Positions 1 through 11,163 of a stretch of DNA of 64,000 nt are shown piece after piece (the stretch's first letter is position 1; each line of letters begins with the position of its first letter). Below the pieces are notes generated by a model that was not told the DNA's origin, made no database searches, and saw only the letters and a program-made list of their open reading frames with translations. This DNA is from Pogonophryne albipinna (Eukaryota; Chordata; Actinopteri; Perciformes; Artedidraconidae): the NCBI GenBank assembly GCA_028583405.1, contig CM053253.1:3962013-4026012 (forward strand), read 5' to 3'. Both the position numbers and the translations under genes were made by a program.

Positions 1-547
1 ATCTGTGAGTGAATTGTTTTCTAACACGACCCTTTTATTTATATTAGGTCTTAACGTTTTTGCATAAATTAGGGCGTGGTCACGTTGATGGACACTGTAC
101 ATGCCTCACTGTCAGCTAACAGCAACTTGTCCACTCTGCTAGGCTACAACCATAGAGGCTACAACGTTAGTTAGTCATAGTACTGTACTTGACCCTTTAG
201 CTTTAGCCGTGTTCGTGGTGATTGTGCCTTTTAGGGAATATTGTTACAAATACCAGACAATTAAAATGTCGTGATGTGCGCTTGAATGTACTAACAGAAC
301 TTCCAAGAAGTCTAAAATGATAATATTATACATGTTAACCCCCGTTCGCAGGTGTTTGTGTGCTTGGTAGCTTAGCTTGTTACTTATTAGCCAGCTAAGG
401 ACGTAACCCTTTATGCATACATATACATTTTAGTTTATGATTCAGCCTTGGGTAAGACTTTTATAGTCTATGGCTATGACGCCCATAATGCTAAACGGGA
501 GCAAATGTTAATAGGGGACCCAATTATCCCAGTGGTGGCCGCCGGAG
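1..547. other. No gene recognised
   Basis: AT-rich non-coding sequence with no long open frame and no repeat family I can name. I see no splice-flanked exon on either strand. Confidence 0.5.
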
Positions 548-613
548 CTAACGGAGCCGCAGGGGGCTAGCTCCAGCCGGCGTCCCGGAGCTAGCCCACT
601 GCGGCTCCGTTAG
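548..613. repeat. Two-step GC-rich hairpin
   Basis: The 15-nt arm CTAACGGAGCCGCAG (548-562) pairs perfectly with CTGCGGCTCCGTTAG (599-613). Inside it GGGCTAGCTCC (564-574) pairs with GGAGCTAGCCC (587-597), leaving a 12-nt loop. The pairing is read directly. The function is unknown; it could be the core or end of a palindromic MITE, or a cruciform-forming site. Confidence 0.75.
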
Positions 614-793
614 GTCCGGGCGGTGGAGTCCGTCTTTTCTCAACGTGTGAATGACAAGCATTAAGAATAACAAAATATAGCTAATTCTCTTGCAGATTGT
701 CTCATTTGATTATGAATGTAACGTTTATATAGGGGAACTACACTGTTAGCAGTAACGTGGTATGCATGTATTTCATGTTAGCTTAGCTTCTTA

Positions 794-1409
794 CGGTACG
801 TCCACACAGCAGCTTTTCAAAAATCTCGAAAATCTTGGAGCTGGGCGTGTCTGAAAGCTTGGGGATTTTTTGCGAGCAACCCGACCAACATCCAATCACA
901 TGAATCTCCCGACCCCGACATACAAAGCAAAAAACCCCGGGGATTTTATGCGAGCAATATATTATATAAACTCCCCAAACAGGCGAAAACCTACCAGTTT
1001 CACCCACTGTCTCTGCCACCTCCCTCCATGCCTGGTTCCTCCGGGTTGTATCCCGTTAATAGTTCTGGTCGTAATGAACCGGGTGATTTGCTACCGTAAT
1101 TTCTTGTTTGGAATATGAGGAAATGAACTGCGGTCTGGTTCTCCCTGCATACACGCGGTTTGATTGGCTCGCGCTTCTACTGTCAGATTTGCATAAACGG
1201 GATTTGATTGGCTGACGCTTCCAGCTCAGCTTCAAAAGTTGAACATTGCTCAACTTTTAAATCCTGGAAATCCGGGAAATCTTCGCTCCCCCACAATGCA
1301 GTTCGGCGAAAAGCGAGGCAAAGTGACGTCATCTCCATTCAAAGTCAATGGGCAGAGAAGCGTTGGAAGCGGTGGAAGATTCGTCTAAAGCTGCTGTGTG
1401 GACGTACCG
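794..1409. mobile_element. Non-autonomous DNA transposon, perfect TIRs, TTA TSD
   Basis: The element is 616 bp. It opens with CGGTACGTCCACACAGCAGC and closes with the exact reverse complement; the match extends 23 bp. TTA flanks both sides (791-793 and 1410-1412), the 3-bp TWA target duplication typical of PIF/Harbinger elements. No transposase frame is present, so it depends on a helper elsewhere. The superfamily rests only on the TSD; hAT or another group is less likely because their TSDs differ in length. Confidence 0.8.
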
Positions 1410-1412
1410 TTA

Positions 1413-2745
1413 GCCTGAGCTAGCTCTGTTTACTTCCAGTTCGGAGGCAGCAGGTCCCGCCTCGGCTCCGCCTCTTTGCCCTTATTTGGAGCAGGCGGGA
1501 TTAGACTCTGACGTCACAGTCGAGCCGTTCGTGGCCGACTCCGCCTACTAAGGGCTTCACGGCAACTCTGCAGAATCCTATGGGTGACGTCACGGACACT
1601 ACGTCCATTTATATCATGGATGTATAATAAGAACTGGATACAGCGTGGGAGGCGGGGCCTCATTCATTCCTATGAAAGTTGCTCATTAGCGCATGATGAT
1701 AAAATGGCCCAACTTTTGAGAGAGTGAAACGTCACAGATTACCCGGCATGCCTGAGAAGTACCCGTATGTGCGCTCATAGCGCATGCGCAACTTTAACCA
1801 AAATGCTCGTTCACATCAAGCACGTCAATTTGCGTACACGTAACAGCACCATGCGTTCATGACAGCGTGGTAATGGTTGTTATTTATGATGGATTTGATA
1901 TTAACGAGGCGGCAGTTAGCAGCTAGCGGCTAGCTAGTAATTATGCTAATGTCCACATCAATCGTTATGTACTTATATTACACTGTAACAGTATCATTAG
2001 TGATATCCAACAGAGCTTCATTTAGCATAAAAGAATTATTGCACAGTGCAATAAGCTTCTTAGTGCAATACGAAGCTACAGGGACGTTAATAACGTCGGT
2101 AATATTAACTTTATTTAATACAACATTTATGGTACAAGATTTAATCATACAGCCCATGTAGTATGATAATGAATTACAGCAAACATGTGCAATATATCCA
2201 TTATTACAGCTCCGTGGGGTGGCAGTAAGACGATATGGGTCCGTTCTTATTGTGCATCCATGGGTAAAGATAAACGCAACTCACATTGGTTTCTCAAACA
2301 GCATCTCTGTAAACTACGTGTATTCACTGAATTTCACTCTCTGCCTTTAACGGCTCGTTGTAGCTCCAATAGCTCCAGCCCCCACCCTCTGAACACGTAT
2401 CATGAACGTGCCGGGCGGCGCGGTCCCGTGGGTTAGATGCGCGTTCATAATGCAGAGGGAAATAACTCTCAGAATAACGTTATTAGCACATTTTTACAAC
2501 TTGAGGAACGAATGTTTTTAATAAGGGCTATACAAGCGTTCATACTGGGTAGTTTATTTAGTTTCAAAAAAATTATCCAACGATTTACAGACGTCTCTTT
2601 CCCCATGTAAGTCAATGGGAAAAAGTGTTTCCGGGCCTGGCAACCAAAAGGAAGTGTAGTACCGCCGTTTGGCCAGCACGAATATTTTCATCTGAGTCCG
2701 GCGCACTTCCTGGGGGCTTGATTTATATATACAGTCTATGGTCCC
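1413..2745. other. Intergenic, MITE-like debris, no gene
   Basis: No convincing coding frame. The stretches at about 1440-1760 and 2560-2745 contain motifs seen at the ends of common fish MITEs (GTGACGTCACGGAC, ATATATACAGTCTATGG), but I could not delimit an element with paired ends or a target duplication. Confidence 0.4.
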
Positions 2746-2768
2746 GACCCAAACCACTGTGATAACAC

Positions 2769-4342
2769 ATGACAATTGATGTAAAAGGCGCAAGGCCAAT
2801 TAAACAACATCCGTACCGTGCAAATCCCACCAAACGCGCACTTATGAAGCAGGAGGCTGAGTATCTGGTAAATAATGGCTTAGTTACAGAGTGCTCTAGC
2901 CCGTGGTGATCCCCGTGCCTGGAAGAGGCTAAATCGGATGGTTCTCCGCGGTTTATCACTGATTACCGTAAAGTGAATGCTGTTACCTGTCAGACTGCTA
3001 TCCGTTGCCGCGAATGGAGGATTGTATCGATAACTTAGGGTCCGCAAAATACGTTAGTAAATTGGATCTGTTTAAAGGTTACTGGCAGGTACCTTTAACA
3101 GACCGTGCTTCAAAAATCTCCGCCTTCGCTACGCCTGACTATTTCCTACAGTACACAGTCATGGCCTTCGGTATGTGTAATGCTCCTGCTACTTTCCAGA
3201 GGTTGATGAATACCGTCCTATCAGGCATAAATCACTGTAACGCATAATTGTCGCCCACTCTTGAAGCTTTTAAGTCCCGCCTAAAGACCCACCTCTTTTC
3301 CCTCGCTTACCAGTCAGTCTGAGCTATGTCATACCTATTTGTATGCTTTTACTGTCTGTCCATAGCCTTTATGTGCCTTGTATTTATTCTTATGTGTGCT
3401 TTTTATCTTTTCTTATGTGTGCCTTTTATCTATTCGTGTAATATTATATTTTATTATAATGTAATGTTCTTTGTGAAGCACTTTGCAAACCCTCTGTTTT
3501 TAAACTGTGCTATATAAATAAAGTGGATTGGATTGGATTGGATGATCTCATCGTGTACACGCCCACCTGGGAGATGCACATGAAGATCCTGGGACAGGTA
3601 TTCACCCGGCTCGCACAGGCGTCGCTTACGTTGAATCTGGCCAAATGTGAGTTTGGTAAAGCTACTGTCACATATTTAGGGAGGCAGGTTGGGCAAGGCC
3701 AAGTCCGACCGGTTGAAGCTAAGGTTGCTGCGGTGGCTGAATGTGCGGTGCCCGTCACCAGGAGTGATCTCCACCGTTTTCTCGGTATGGCAGGCTACTA
3801 TCGCAGTTTCTGCCGCAACTTTTCCACTGTAGCCCAACCTCTAACCAATTTGATAAGTCCCAAGGTGGATTACGTTTGGACCCCTGAGTGCCAACATGCA
3901 TTTGAGTGCGTAAAAACTCTCTTACTGTAAGTCACGCCCCTGTGCTTGCTGCTCCCGATCTTTCTAAGCCCTTTACACTAGAGGTGGATGCCAGTGCAGT
4001 GGGGGCCGGTGCTGTTCTAATGCAGGAGGATGCGGATGGAGTTGATCATCCTGTCTGTTATTTCTCCCGTAAGTTCAACAAACACCAGGTCCGGTATTCT
4101 ACCATTGAAAAGGAGACCCTTGCTTTGTTGTTAGCTCTCCAGCACTTGGAAGTTTATGTCGGATCTAGTTCTTTGCCAGTTGCAGTATTTACCGATCACA
4201 ACCCCATCGTGTTTCTGTCACGCATGTACAACCACAATCAGCGTCTCATGCGGTGGGCTCTGATCGTCCAAGACTACAACTTGCAAATTTGACATAAAAA
4301 GGGTTCAGAGAACGTGTTTGCAGATGCCCTGTCCAGACTGTA
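2769..4342 (+). pseudogene. Broken gypsy RT-RNase H
   Basis: Reverse transcriptase and RNase H of a Ty3/gypsy pol. Readable landmarks are the N-terminal RT block around 2778-2910 (VKGARPIKQHPYR), the FKGYWQVPL and AFGMCNAPATF blocks (3068-3210), the DDLIVYT half of the catalytic motif just after 3541, and the RNase H motif LEVDASAVGAGAVL (about 3981-4025) ending in DALSRL and TAG near 4342. The frame is broken by a stop after SSPW (about 2908), a shift near 3000, the L2 insertion at 3247-3540 and a shift near 3930. It cannot encode a working polymerase. Confidence 0.85.
3247..3540 (+). mobile_element. L2-type LINE 3' end nested in gypsy RT
   Basis: It begins with the conserved L2 C-terminus (AFKSRLKTHLFSLAY in the frame starting near 3263) and ends with the L2-style 3' UTR: AAGCACTTTGCAAAC, then CTATATAAATAAAGT and (GGATT)n at 3523-3540. 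The host gypsy frame stops just before the insertion and resumes directly after it with the two catalytic aspartates, so the LINE landed in the RT active-site motif. It is heavily 5'-truncated, as is usual for target-primed insertions. Confidence 0.8.
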
Positions 4343-4422
4343 GTGATGTGTTCTGTGTTTGTCGTGTTGTGGTGTGTTATGGTTCACAAAAATCCTGTGG
4401 GGTTTTGTCTTAAGGGAGGGGG

Positions 4423-4961
4423 TGTTACAGCCGCTGGCTCCCTGGTGCCATTAATTATGTCTGTGTGTATGCAAATGAGCTGTGCACCCGCGTTTCCGAA
4501 GAGGGGATTTGATTGACGTCCTCCAATCCCAGCGCACAACCAGTGCGCACCTTCCAGGGGAGGACTATAAAGACGGTCGACGGACATCATTCGAGAGGCT
4601 CTGTTGTACAGACGCCTCACCCTCCTTGCTGTTAACTGTGTACCTGTTGTGGTAGAGACTATTGTGAATTATGGTGTTTAGCTTAGGTTAGCGTTACGTG
4701 AGTTGTTATACTCACAGGTAGCTGTGTTTTACTACAGCCTTTTTCGTTGTAAATCTTTATCTTTATTTTGAATAGGCTCATTTTACCAGAGTCCTCCTTT
4801 TGTTGGTTCTTTAGCTAACCTGCGCCCTTTTGGCTCCTTTTGTTTGTGCCCGGACGTTTTCTCCTACATTTTGTTTAACTTGTTGTACAATAAACTTTGT
4901 AATTTTACCAATTCTATTCTGGTGTATGTTGCATTCCTCTTCCCCTAGACGGGACGTAACA
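4423..4961 (+). repeat. 3' LTR of Gmr1-like element
   Basis: 539 bp, opening TGTTACAG and closing GACGTAACA, with a polypurine run directly upstream. It shares blocks in order with the LTRs at 52122-52641 and 57577-58154: ATGCAAATGAGCTGTGC, AGAGTCCTCCTTTTGTT, and the terminal CCCCTAG...GACGTAACA. A likely polyadenylation signal AATAAA lies near 4890. No partner LTR was found upstream. Confidence 0.85.
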
Positions 4962-5838
4962 GCCATGAATTACACATATGATGTTTGTCAATTGAAAAGA
5001 TAATTTTGCAAGTCAAGAAAAACAAAGTTTGTAGTAAAACTGTGAAGTAACACTTATTTTTGTGTGAAACCGCTCAATGATCTCTGGTCTCACACAACAC
5101 ACGTCACCAACACCAAGATGGCCGTCAGCTTAGCACATTTCACCTCTTTCTTTCAGAATGAGGCGAAAAGTATTAAACGTCTGGACATGTTGAGAGCTGC
5201 AAATACACAAAAGGGGAGTTAGTCGAGAGTTAGGTCTCACCTCCTTGGCCGTGGTGCCCTTGAGCAAGGCACAGGACACAGGAGATATGAAAGTGAGTAT
5301 TGTATGAGACTTGAAAAGTGAACTAAGACATGTTAAAGTGGAGCAGAAGTTCAAAATGAAGCTGGACCTGCTGTAAAGTAAAGAAAGAAGTCAAAGCAAA
5401 TACCTATTTCAAAGATTTTTACATTTTCTCTGTTACTTTCCCTGAAAATGTTTGAAATTCCTTGAAATCAAATATGTTCTCACTTTTCTAAAGCGCAAAC
5501 TTAACAGGGGAATATTTAACTTTAAAACAAACTATCAGTAAGTCCATTAAATAAAATATAATGTTGTGATAAAAGTCCCTGGATGATAATTATCTTCTAT
5601 CAGCTCCACCTTTATCCTCTGCAACAAAGTGATGAGCACATTAAGGTATCAATCCTGTAACATATATTATTATAATCTTTAGATTTTATCCGAAATGGGC
5701 AATCCTGCATATTATGTATTTACTTTATTTATATTACATAGAATATTTTAGGACATTACTAAAGTAAGTGTTCATATTGTAGAAACGTGTGTGAAATGCA
5801 TTGGCTGCTTGAAACACCAGAAACAAAACATTCATAAC
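4962..5838. other. Intergenic, repeat fragments
   Basis: No gene. The first about 45 bp (CATGAATTACACATATGATG onward) also occur at 29560-29605, so both sites lie in copies of one repeat. The remainder is AT-rich and unassigned; GGTGCCCTTGAGCAAGGCAC near 5255 is a motif common in fish interspersed repeats. Confidence 0.45.
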
Positions 5839-6830
5839 ATTTTTTTCATTGACCTCCTGCTGACTCTTCCAATGAATTCATCAGTCCATCTTCGGTCTGT
5901 TCCCCTTTTCGTCCTTTGCATACAGCTGATACTGCATGTTTGTTTTAGAGTTTATGTGGGTGTCATTGTAAAAGCAGTGTGTTTGTTTTACATGTTCAAA
6001 TGTTTGCATGTAGGCCAGTTTGTTAGGAAATACTGTTGCCCGTGTCTTGACCAGGGCTTCATTGGATGATTCATTCTCGATGGGACTTGGTTGAATAATT
6101 GTTTAATAATAATACATTTAAAAAACATTACGTGAGGACATTTGCATTAGTTACAGCAAGAAAAGAGCCAGAGACAGCTTAATGTTAACAAGAAGCATGC
6201 ATAACGAATATTAAAGATACAAAAATTACACAATTTACACATCCTGTAACAGTTCTAACAGCTATTTACGGCATATGTATATATTGCACATAATTGGTAT
6301 TGCACAACAAGGGGTGTTCTAGTCTTTGTTGTTATATGTGTGGGGGTCTACCAGGGACCATGAGGGTTATACAGTCTGACCGCTGCAGGAAGGAAGGAGC
6401 TGTGAATATCTCTCTGTGAGACATTGGGTACAAAGCTTACCAGTCTGTTCAGTCTCTTCCTGTCAGCAGCCGAGATGCTGCAGCCCCAGCAGGCCACACC
6501 ATAGAAAATGGCTGATGCCACAACAGAGTCATAAAATGTCTGAAGGAGTGCCCCCTGCACCCCGAAAGACCTCCGTCTCCTCAGCAGAAAGAGTCTGCTC
6601 TGTCCCTTCTTGTACAGAGCAGCAGAATTATCAGTCCAGTCCAGTTTATTGTTCAGATGAACACCCAGGTATTTGTAGGATTTCACAATCTCAATGTCCG
6701 CTCCCTGGATTGTCACAGGTGTGGGGGGTGTTGGGGAAATATTTTCCTGGGCCCATGACTTTGACCCAGTTTATCAGTTTGACCTCGCTGAGCTCAGGCC
6801 TGAAACCTTGGGCTGCTTTGCTCTCAGCGT
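5839..6830 (-). mobile_element. Non-LTR retrotransposon 3' part, copy 1
   Basis: On the minus strand 6716-6348 encodes a LINE RT C-terminus: YKYLGVHLNNKLDW, then LFLLRRRRSFGVQGALLQTF, YGVACWGCSISAADRKRLNR and a stop after YNPHGPW. The 3' UTR runs down to about 5839. A second copy with the same UTR lies at 25319-26010 plus 28869-29160, split there by another LINE. This copy is unsplit and shows the original site. The clade is uncertain (CR1/L2/Rex-like superfamily). EN and most of RT are missing. Confidence 0.75.
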
Positions 6831-6845
6831 TTTGTCTCCCTGTTC

Positions 6846-7060
6846 CTGCCTGTTGGCGTCAGCTGATAGCAGAGATGGAGTATTCGAGTCCTGGACTCAT
6901 ACTCGAGTGCCGATTTTCGGGACTCGTGACTCGACTCGCGCACTGATTGACTCGGACTCGACTCGAGCACTGACGCTCCGACTTGGACTCGGATTTGAGC
7001 AAGTTTTGTCACGAGTCAGATGTACTCTGTCCTGGCGTGTGCACCTGTGAGGTGAGTGCA
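6846..7060. repeat. ACTCG-rich interspersed repeat, copy 1
   Basis: Dense GACTCG/ACTCGAG words (for example CGAGTCCTGGACTC). A close relative follows the second copy of the neighbouring LINE at 29206-29420, so the LINE fragment and this repeat were duplicated together or share a composite element. No coding content. Confidence 0.6.
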
Positions 7061-7339
7061 CGTACTGGGCGCGCCCCCGCTATTCCAGTCTAAAGGTGTC
7101 CAGAGACACACCCCGCATCGTGCTGTATGCTTTCACAGATGTTGCTTTGACATTGGGAAAGAGCAGCGCAAAATCTTCGTTATGTGAAAAAATGATCGAG
7201 TTCAGACATATAGGTAGGCTGTCTTGAACAAAATCATCAGAGTAATGTGATCAAATAATTAAATAAAGATTCAGCCGATAACACGAAAGCACATGGCTAC
7301 TTAACATGCAGAATGTAGTCATTTTGCATGCTCATTTCA

Positions 7340-7672
7340 TCTCATTTCAAACCTTTATTTAACGCGATTGGTCCCATTGAGATCATCTCTTTTTCAAGGG
7401 AGACCTGCAGCATATAGGTTCCACATGAAACATAAAACAATAAAGGACATCATACATTATATTTACAGGATACATTTACATAGTTATAGACATTTACAAG
7501 TGCTCATAGTATCAACGAGCATTTCATTTAGCCTAGCTTTAAAAACATGCAGAGGAATGAGATTGCTCAGTTTCAATTCTTGCTGAAGATTGTTCCAAGC
7601 AAGTGGAGCTGGACACATAAAAGCTATCTTACCTAAGACCCACTTCCGCACAACCATGCCAGCTTAGGCCCG
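7340..7672 (-). mobile_element. CR1/L2-type LINE 3' fragment
   Basis: Minus-strand reading gives a LINE C-terminal tail (WNNLQQELKLSNLIPLHVF, then KARLNEMLVD) followed by a UTR ending in the motif CTCAATGGGACCAATCGCG and TTAAATAAAGG, typical of fish CR1/L2-like 3' ends. The fragment is short and contains stops. Confidence 0.6.
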
Positions 7673-8013
7673 AGAGTGTTTGATCCATCTTTTTGAGTCT
7701 ACAGGGTGTGATGTATGCTGTATTACTCTAAACCGGACACACTTGGAGATTGATGTTGAGTTCGACCAGATTCTGTCCCACTCAACTGGGGTAAGGGTGA
7801 TGCCTAAGTCCTGCTCCCATCTTTTCTGTGACTGCAGATTAGTATTGGCGGTTGAGGTGAGGAGAAGTTTATATATACCTGAAATCATTCCTTTCTTGTT
7901 TGCAAGTCTTTTTAGGTTCATATCAAGGTGTTCATGACAACCTATCTTTATACCTTTTGATGTTAAGTTTTTAATATTTGATTGTAATTGCATATAGGAG
8001 AGGAAGAGGGATT

Positions 8014-8886
8014 TAATAATAATAATAATAATATTAATAGCTTGGATTTATATAGCGCCTTTCATGAGACCCAAGGTCGCTTAACAAAGAAGAACAGGGC
8101 AAAACAAACATAACAAAACAAAAGGCAGTCAGACAACCAGTCAGACAGACAAAACAACAGAAAGATTAGGGGCCAAAGGCCTTAGTAAACAGATGGGTCT
8201 TGAGGGCCCTTTTGAAGGCGTCAGGCGTGGCGATGTTGCGGATCTCTGCAGGGAGAGCGTTCCAGAGGGTGGGGGCTGCCACACTGAAGGCTCTGTCCCC
8301 GAAGGTTCGCAGTTTGGTGCGGGGGGTGGTTAGCAGGCCAGAGTCTGAAGACCGCAGGTTCTGGGGTGGGGCATGTGGGTGAAGGATGTCCGATAGGTAC
8401 CGGGGGGCATGGGCATGGAGGGACTTGTAGGTAAGGAGGAGGATTTTGAATGATATGCGGGACTTGACTGGCAACCAGTGGAGGTGGATGAGGGTGGGAG
8501 TGATGTGCTGCCACGGCTTTGTGTGTGTGAGTACCCTAGCAGCACAGTTTTGGACGTACTGGAGCCTGTCCAGGGTTTTGTTGGGAACCCCAAACAGGAC
8601 ACCATTGCAGTAGTCCAAGCGGGAGGTGACAAACGCATGGACTAGGGTTTCGGCAACCAACTCCGAGAATGACGGTCGGAGTCTGGCAATGTTCCTTAGG
8701 TGGAAAAAGGCCGATTTGGTCACAGACTTGACGTGGGAGTGGAAGGAGAGGGTGGAGTCGAGGATGACACACAGGTTGCGGGCTTCAGGAGATGGGGAGA
8801 TGGAGCAGCCGTCAACCTCGAGGATGAAGTCACCAACCTTCTGGAGCAGCGCCTTGTGTGCCACAACCATGAGTTCTGTTTTCCTC
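8014..8886 (-). mobile_element. L2-clade LINE, 5'-truncated, nested in L1
   Basis: A 234-residue open frame (8870-8166, minus) carries the RT-distal L2 domain: LDYCNGVLFGVPNKTLDRLQ, QNCAARVLTHTK, LHWLPVKSRISFKIL, then TLWNALPAEIRN and a stop after THLFTKAFGP. The 3' UTR ends ATATAAATCC and an imperfect TAA/ATT tail at 8014-8040. The frame is intact over its whole retained length, so it is a younger insertion than the surrounding L1. Confidence 0.85.
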
Positions 8887-8888
8887 CT

Positions 8889-9062
8889 CCGGGAAAATCC
8901 AGGAATTATGGGTATCCCAAAGTGCGGACATCAGTTCAAAATAAACGTATACGCTGATGATATCCTTTTAACATTAGTTGACCCACTAAACTCCATACCT
9001 AAGGTGCTAGAGGTTATTAGAGAATTTAGCTTATTTTCAGGATATCAAATAAATGTATTCAG
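8889..9062 (+). pseudogene. Inverted L1 RT fragment with YADD
   Basis: On the plus strand this reads NPGIMGIPKCGHQFKINVYA followed by DDILLTLVDPLN, the RT active-site block of fish L1. All other L1 pieces here are on the minus strand, and this block is exactly what they lack. It is therefore an internal inversion of the same copy or a fragment of a second L1. The switch back to minus-strand L1 sequence occurs near 9060. Confidence 0.7.
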
Positions 9063-10917
9063 ATTAAAATGTTCCATCAACACTGTGAACGGACTTATGA
9101 TATTGTTTTTTACTATTTGCCCAATGTGTTGTATGCCATGTGCTTGCATATGTATATTATTCAATGAGTTACCGTCCGCTGTGAATAGTGGGTTTTTCCA
9201 TAATGGGCATGAAGGGAGGGAAATACCAGTGATGCCTAGCCTCCTTTGTACAGATTTAACCACATAGAACATTGAATTAATGGATTATTCATATTCGATA
9301 GGAGACTGGCTTATTGTAAAGAGCTTTAAACCATCTCATACAGACAGGGCCAAATCCAAATGTTGATAGAACATTAAATAAATATGGCCACTCTATTCAG
9401 TCAAAGGCTTTCTCTGCATCCAGTGATATTGCCATTGCTGTGAGATGGAGGGAGTTAGCGCTAAATATCACCTGGAGCAGCCTTCTCATGTTATTAGCTG
9501 GCGTCCAGCTACAAATCCTACCTGGTCTAGATTCACTAGGGATGGGATAACTTCCTCCAGGCGAAGGGCTAGGATTTTTGCAAACACTTTGAAATCATTG
9601 TTAAGAAGACTTAGGGGTCGGTAGTTGCTCATGTATTGATGACCTTTCCCAGGTTTCGGAAGTAGACATAATGTGGCGGTACGCATTGTTAGGGGCATTG
9701 ATTGTTTTTCTATCATGTCGTTATACAACATAACCAACAATGGCGACAACACTTCCAGAAAGCATTTATAAAATTCAATACTAAAGCCATCGCACCCAGG
9801 GGTCTTACCCGATGTAAGAGATTTTATGGCAGACGCTATTTTCGTTTGGCGTGACAGAAGATTCCAACTCGTGTTTCTGAGTAGGATTTAGTACAGGAAG
9901 TGTAACATTCTTAAAAAATGTATCCAGGCTATGGTCTTGTGCTGTGCACTCAGTTTGATATAAATTGGAGTCAAATGTTTGGAATTCGCGGTTTATTAGC
10001 TTGGGATCATTTATAATATTACCTCCAGAGTCTCTTATAGCTGATCATTTACCCTCTAACTGTTTAAGCTGAAGAGCGAGCATCTTTCCTGCTTTATCAC
10101 CACATTCAAAGTGTTTTTTACGGAGTCTGTAGAGGGAGAAAGCTGTCTCTTCATGTAATACTGCCTGCAGGTCAGCTCTAACTGTGAGTAATGTTTTCTG
10201 AAGTAGTGGGTTTTTAGGATATGCTGTTTCTCAATAGTTTTAAGTTCTGATTGTAAATTATTTTTCTTTTTAATAGCTTTTCTGCGCTTAGCTGATGCAT
10301 GGCTGATGCAAGGCACTTGATAGTGATCTGTCCATTGGAAGAGGATGGCCTGAGCGTTCTAGTGAAGCATCTTTTACTAGATGAAAATCTCCTCCCATCA
10401 AGATAGGGCTGTCAGTGTACTGGGCCAAAATGGTGATGAGAGGGCACATAAAGGAAGCTTGTGCAGAGTTTGGGGCATAAATATTCACTAATGTGCATTT
10501 TTCATTCTGCAATTTACCTCGCAAAACCAGATATCGACCTTCCTTGTCACTAACCAAATCAGTCAGTTCAAAAGATATTTTCTTACTGTAGATATCAGTA
10601 TACTGACACCTCTCGTGCCTCGAGAGCCTGGGGAGGAGAACACTTGGCCAACCCATCCTTGCTTTAATTTGTTTGATTCTTCGAAGTTCAAGTGGGTCTC
10701 CTGTAACATGGCTATATAACTATCAAGGCCCTTTAGATGTGACAGGATTTTGTATCTCTTGACAATGTTCTGATTTCCATTTACATTCCATGATGTTACC
10801 TTTATAGCATTAATCATATTACATTCTGTAAGAGATAAATAACACACAGAGTGAGTCTATGAATGGAGAAGGAGGGGGGGAGACCAGTGTGTATGTGTGC
10901 CCGTTTGCACGCGTCTA

Positions 10918-11095
<178 letters not shown>

Positions 11096-11163
11096 ACCCG
11101 TGTCAGAGTGTGTAGAACTCTACTTTGGGACGCTTTGGCCAAGTTGAAGTTGTCCACATTGTA

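Larger units (their letters stand above)
2769..4961 (+). mobile_element. Gmr1-like Ty3/gypsy retrotransposon, 5'-truncated
   Basis: What remains is RT, RNase H, a polypurine tract (GGGAGGGGG, about 4415-4422) and one 539-bp LTR. The 5' LTR, gag, protease and integrase are absent. RNase H ends in a stop, and the polypurine tract and LTR follow within about 80 bp, so no integrase lies downstream of RNase H. That fits the Gmr1 group of deuterostome gypsy elements, which carry integrase upstream of RT. The LTR is related to those of the element at 52.1-58.2 kb. An L2 fragment has inserted inside RT. Confidence 0.8.
7664..10847 (-). mobile_element. Degenerate, rearranged L1 retrotransposon
   Basis: ORF2 pieces run 5' to 3' on the minus strand. 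Endonuclease is at 10847-10290 (KVTSWNVNGNQN, LQETHL, NIYAPNS, a GGDFH motif). RT finger/palm is at 9752-9290 (LLPKPGKGH, YRPLSLLN, SLDAEKAFD). A post-RT segment is at 9272-9045 (PLWKNPLFTADGN), and the C-terminus is at 7993-7664 (KKGMISGIYKLLL, ISKCVRFRVIQ). The RT block with the YADD motif is missing from its place and lies inverted at 8889-9062. An L2 sits between the last two parts. Many stops and shifts; not functional. Confidence 0.8.

Noticed and set aside
8200..9267. Plus-strand frames of 60-213 residues over 8.2-9.3 kb
   Set aside because: Mostly antisense shadows of the L2 frame on the minus strand; only the YADD stretch at 8889-9062 is homologous to a protein.
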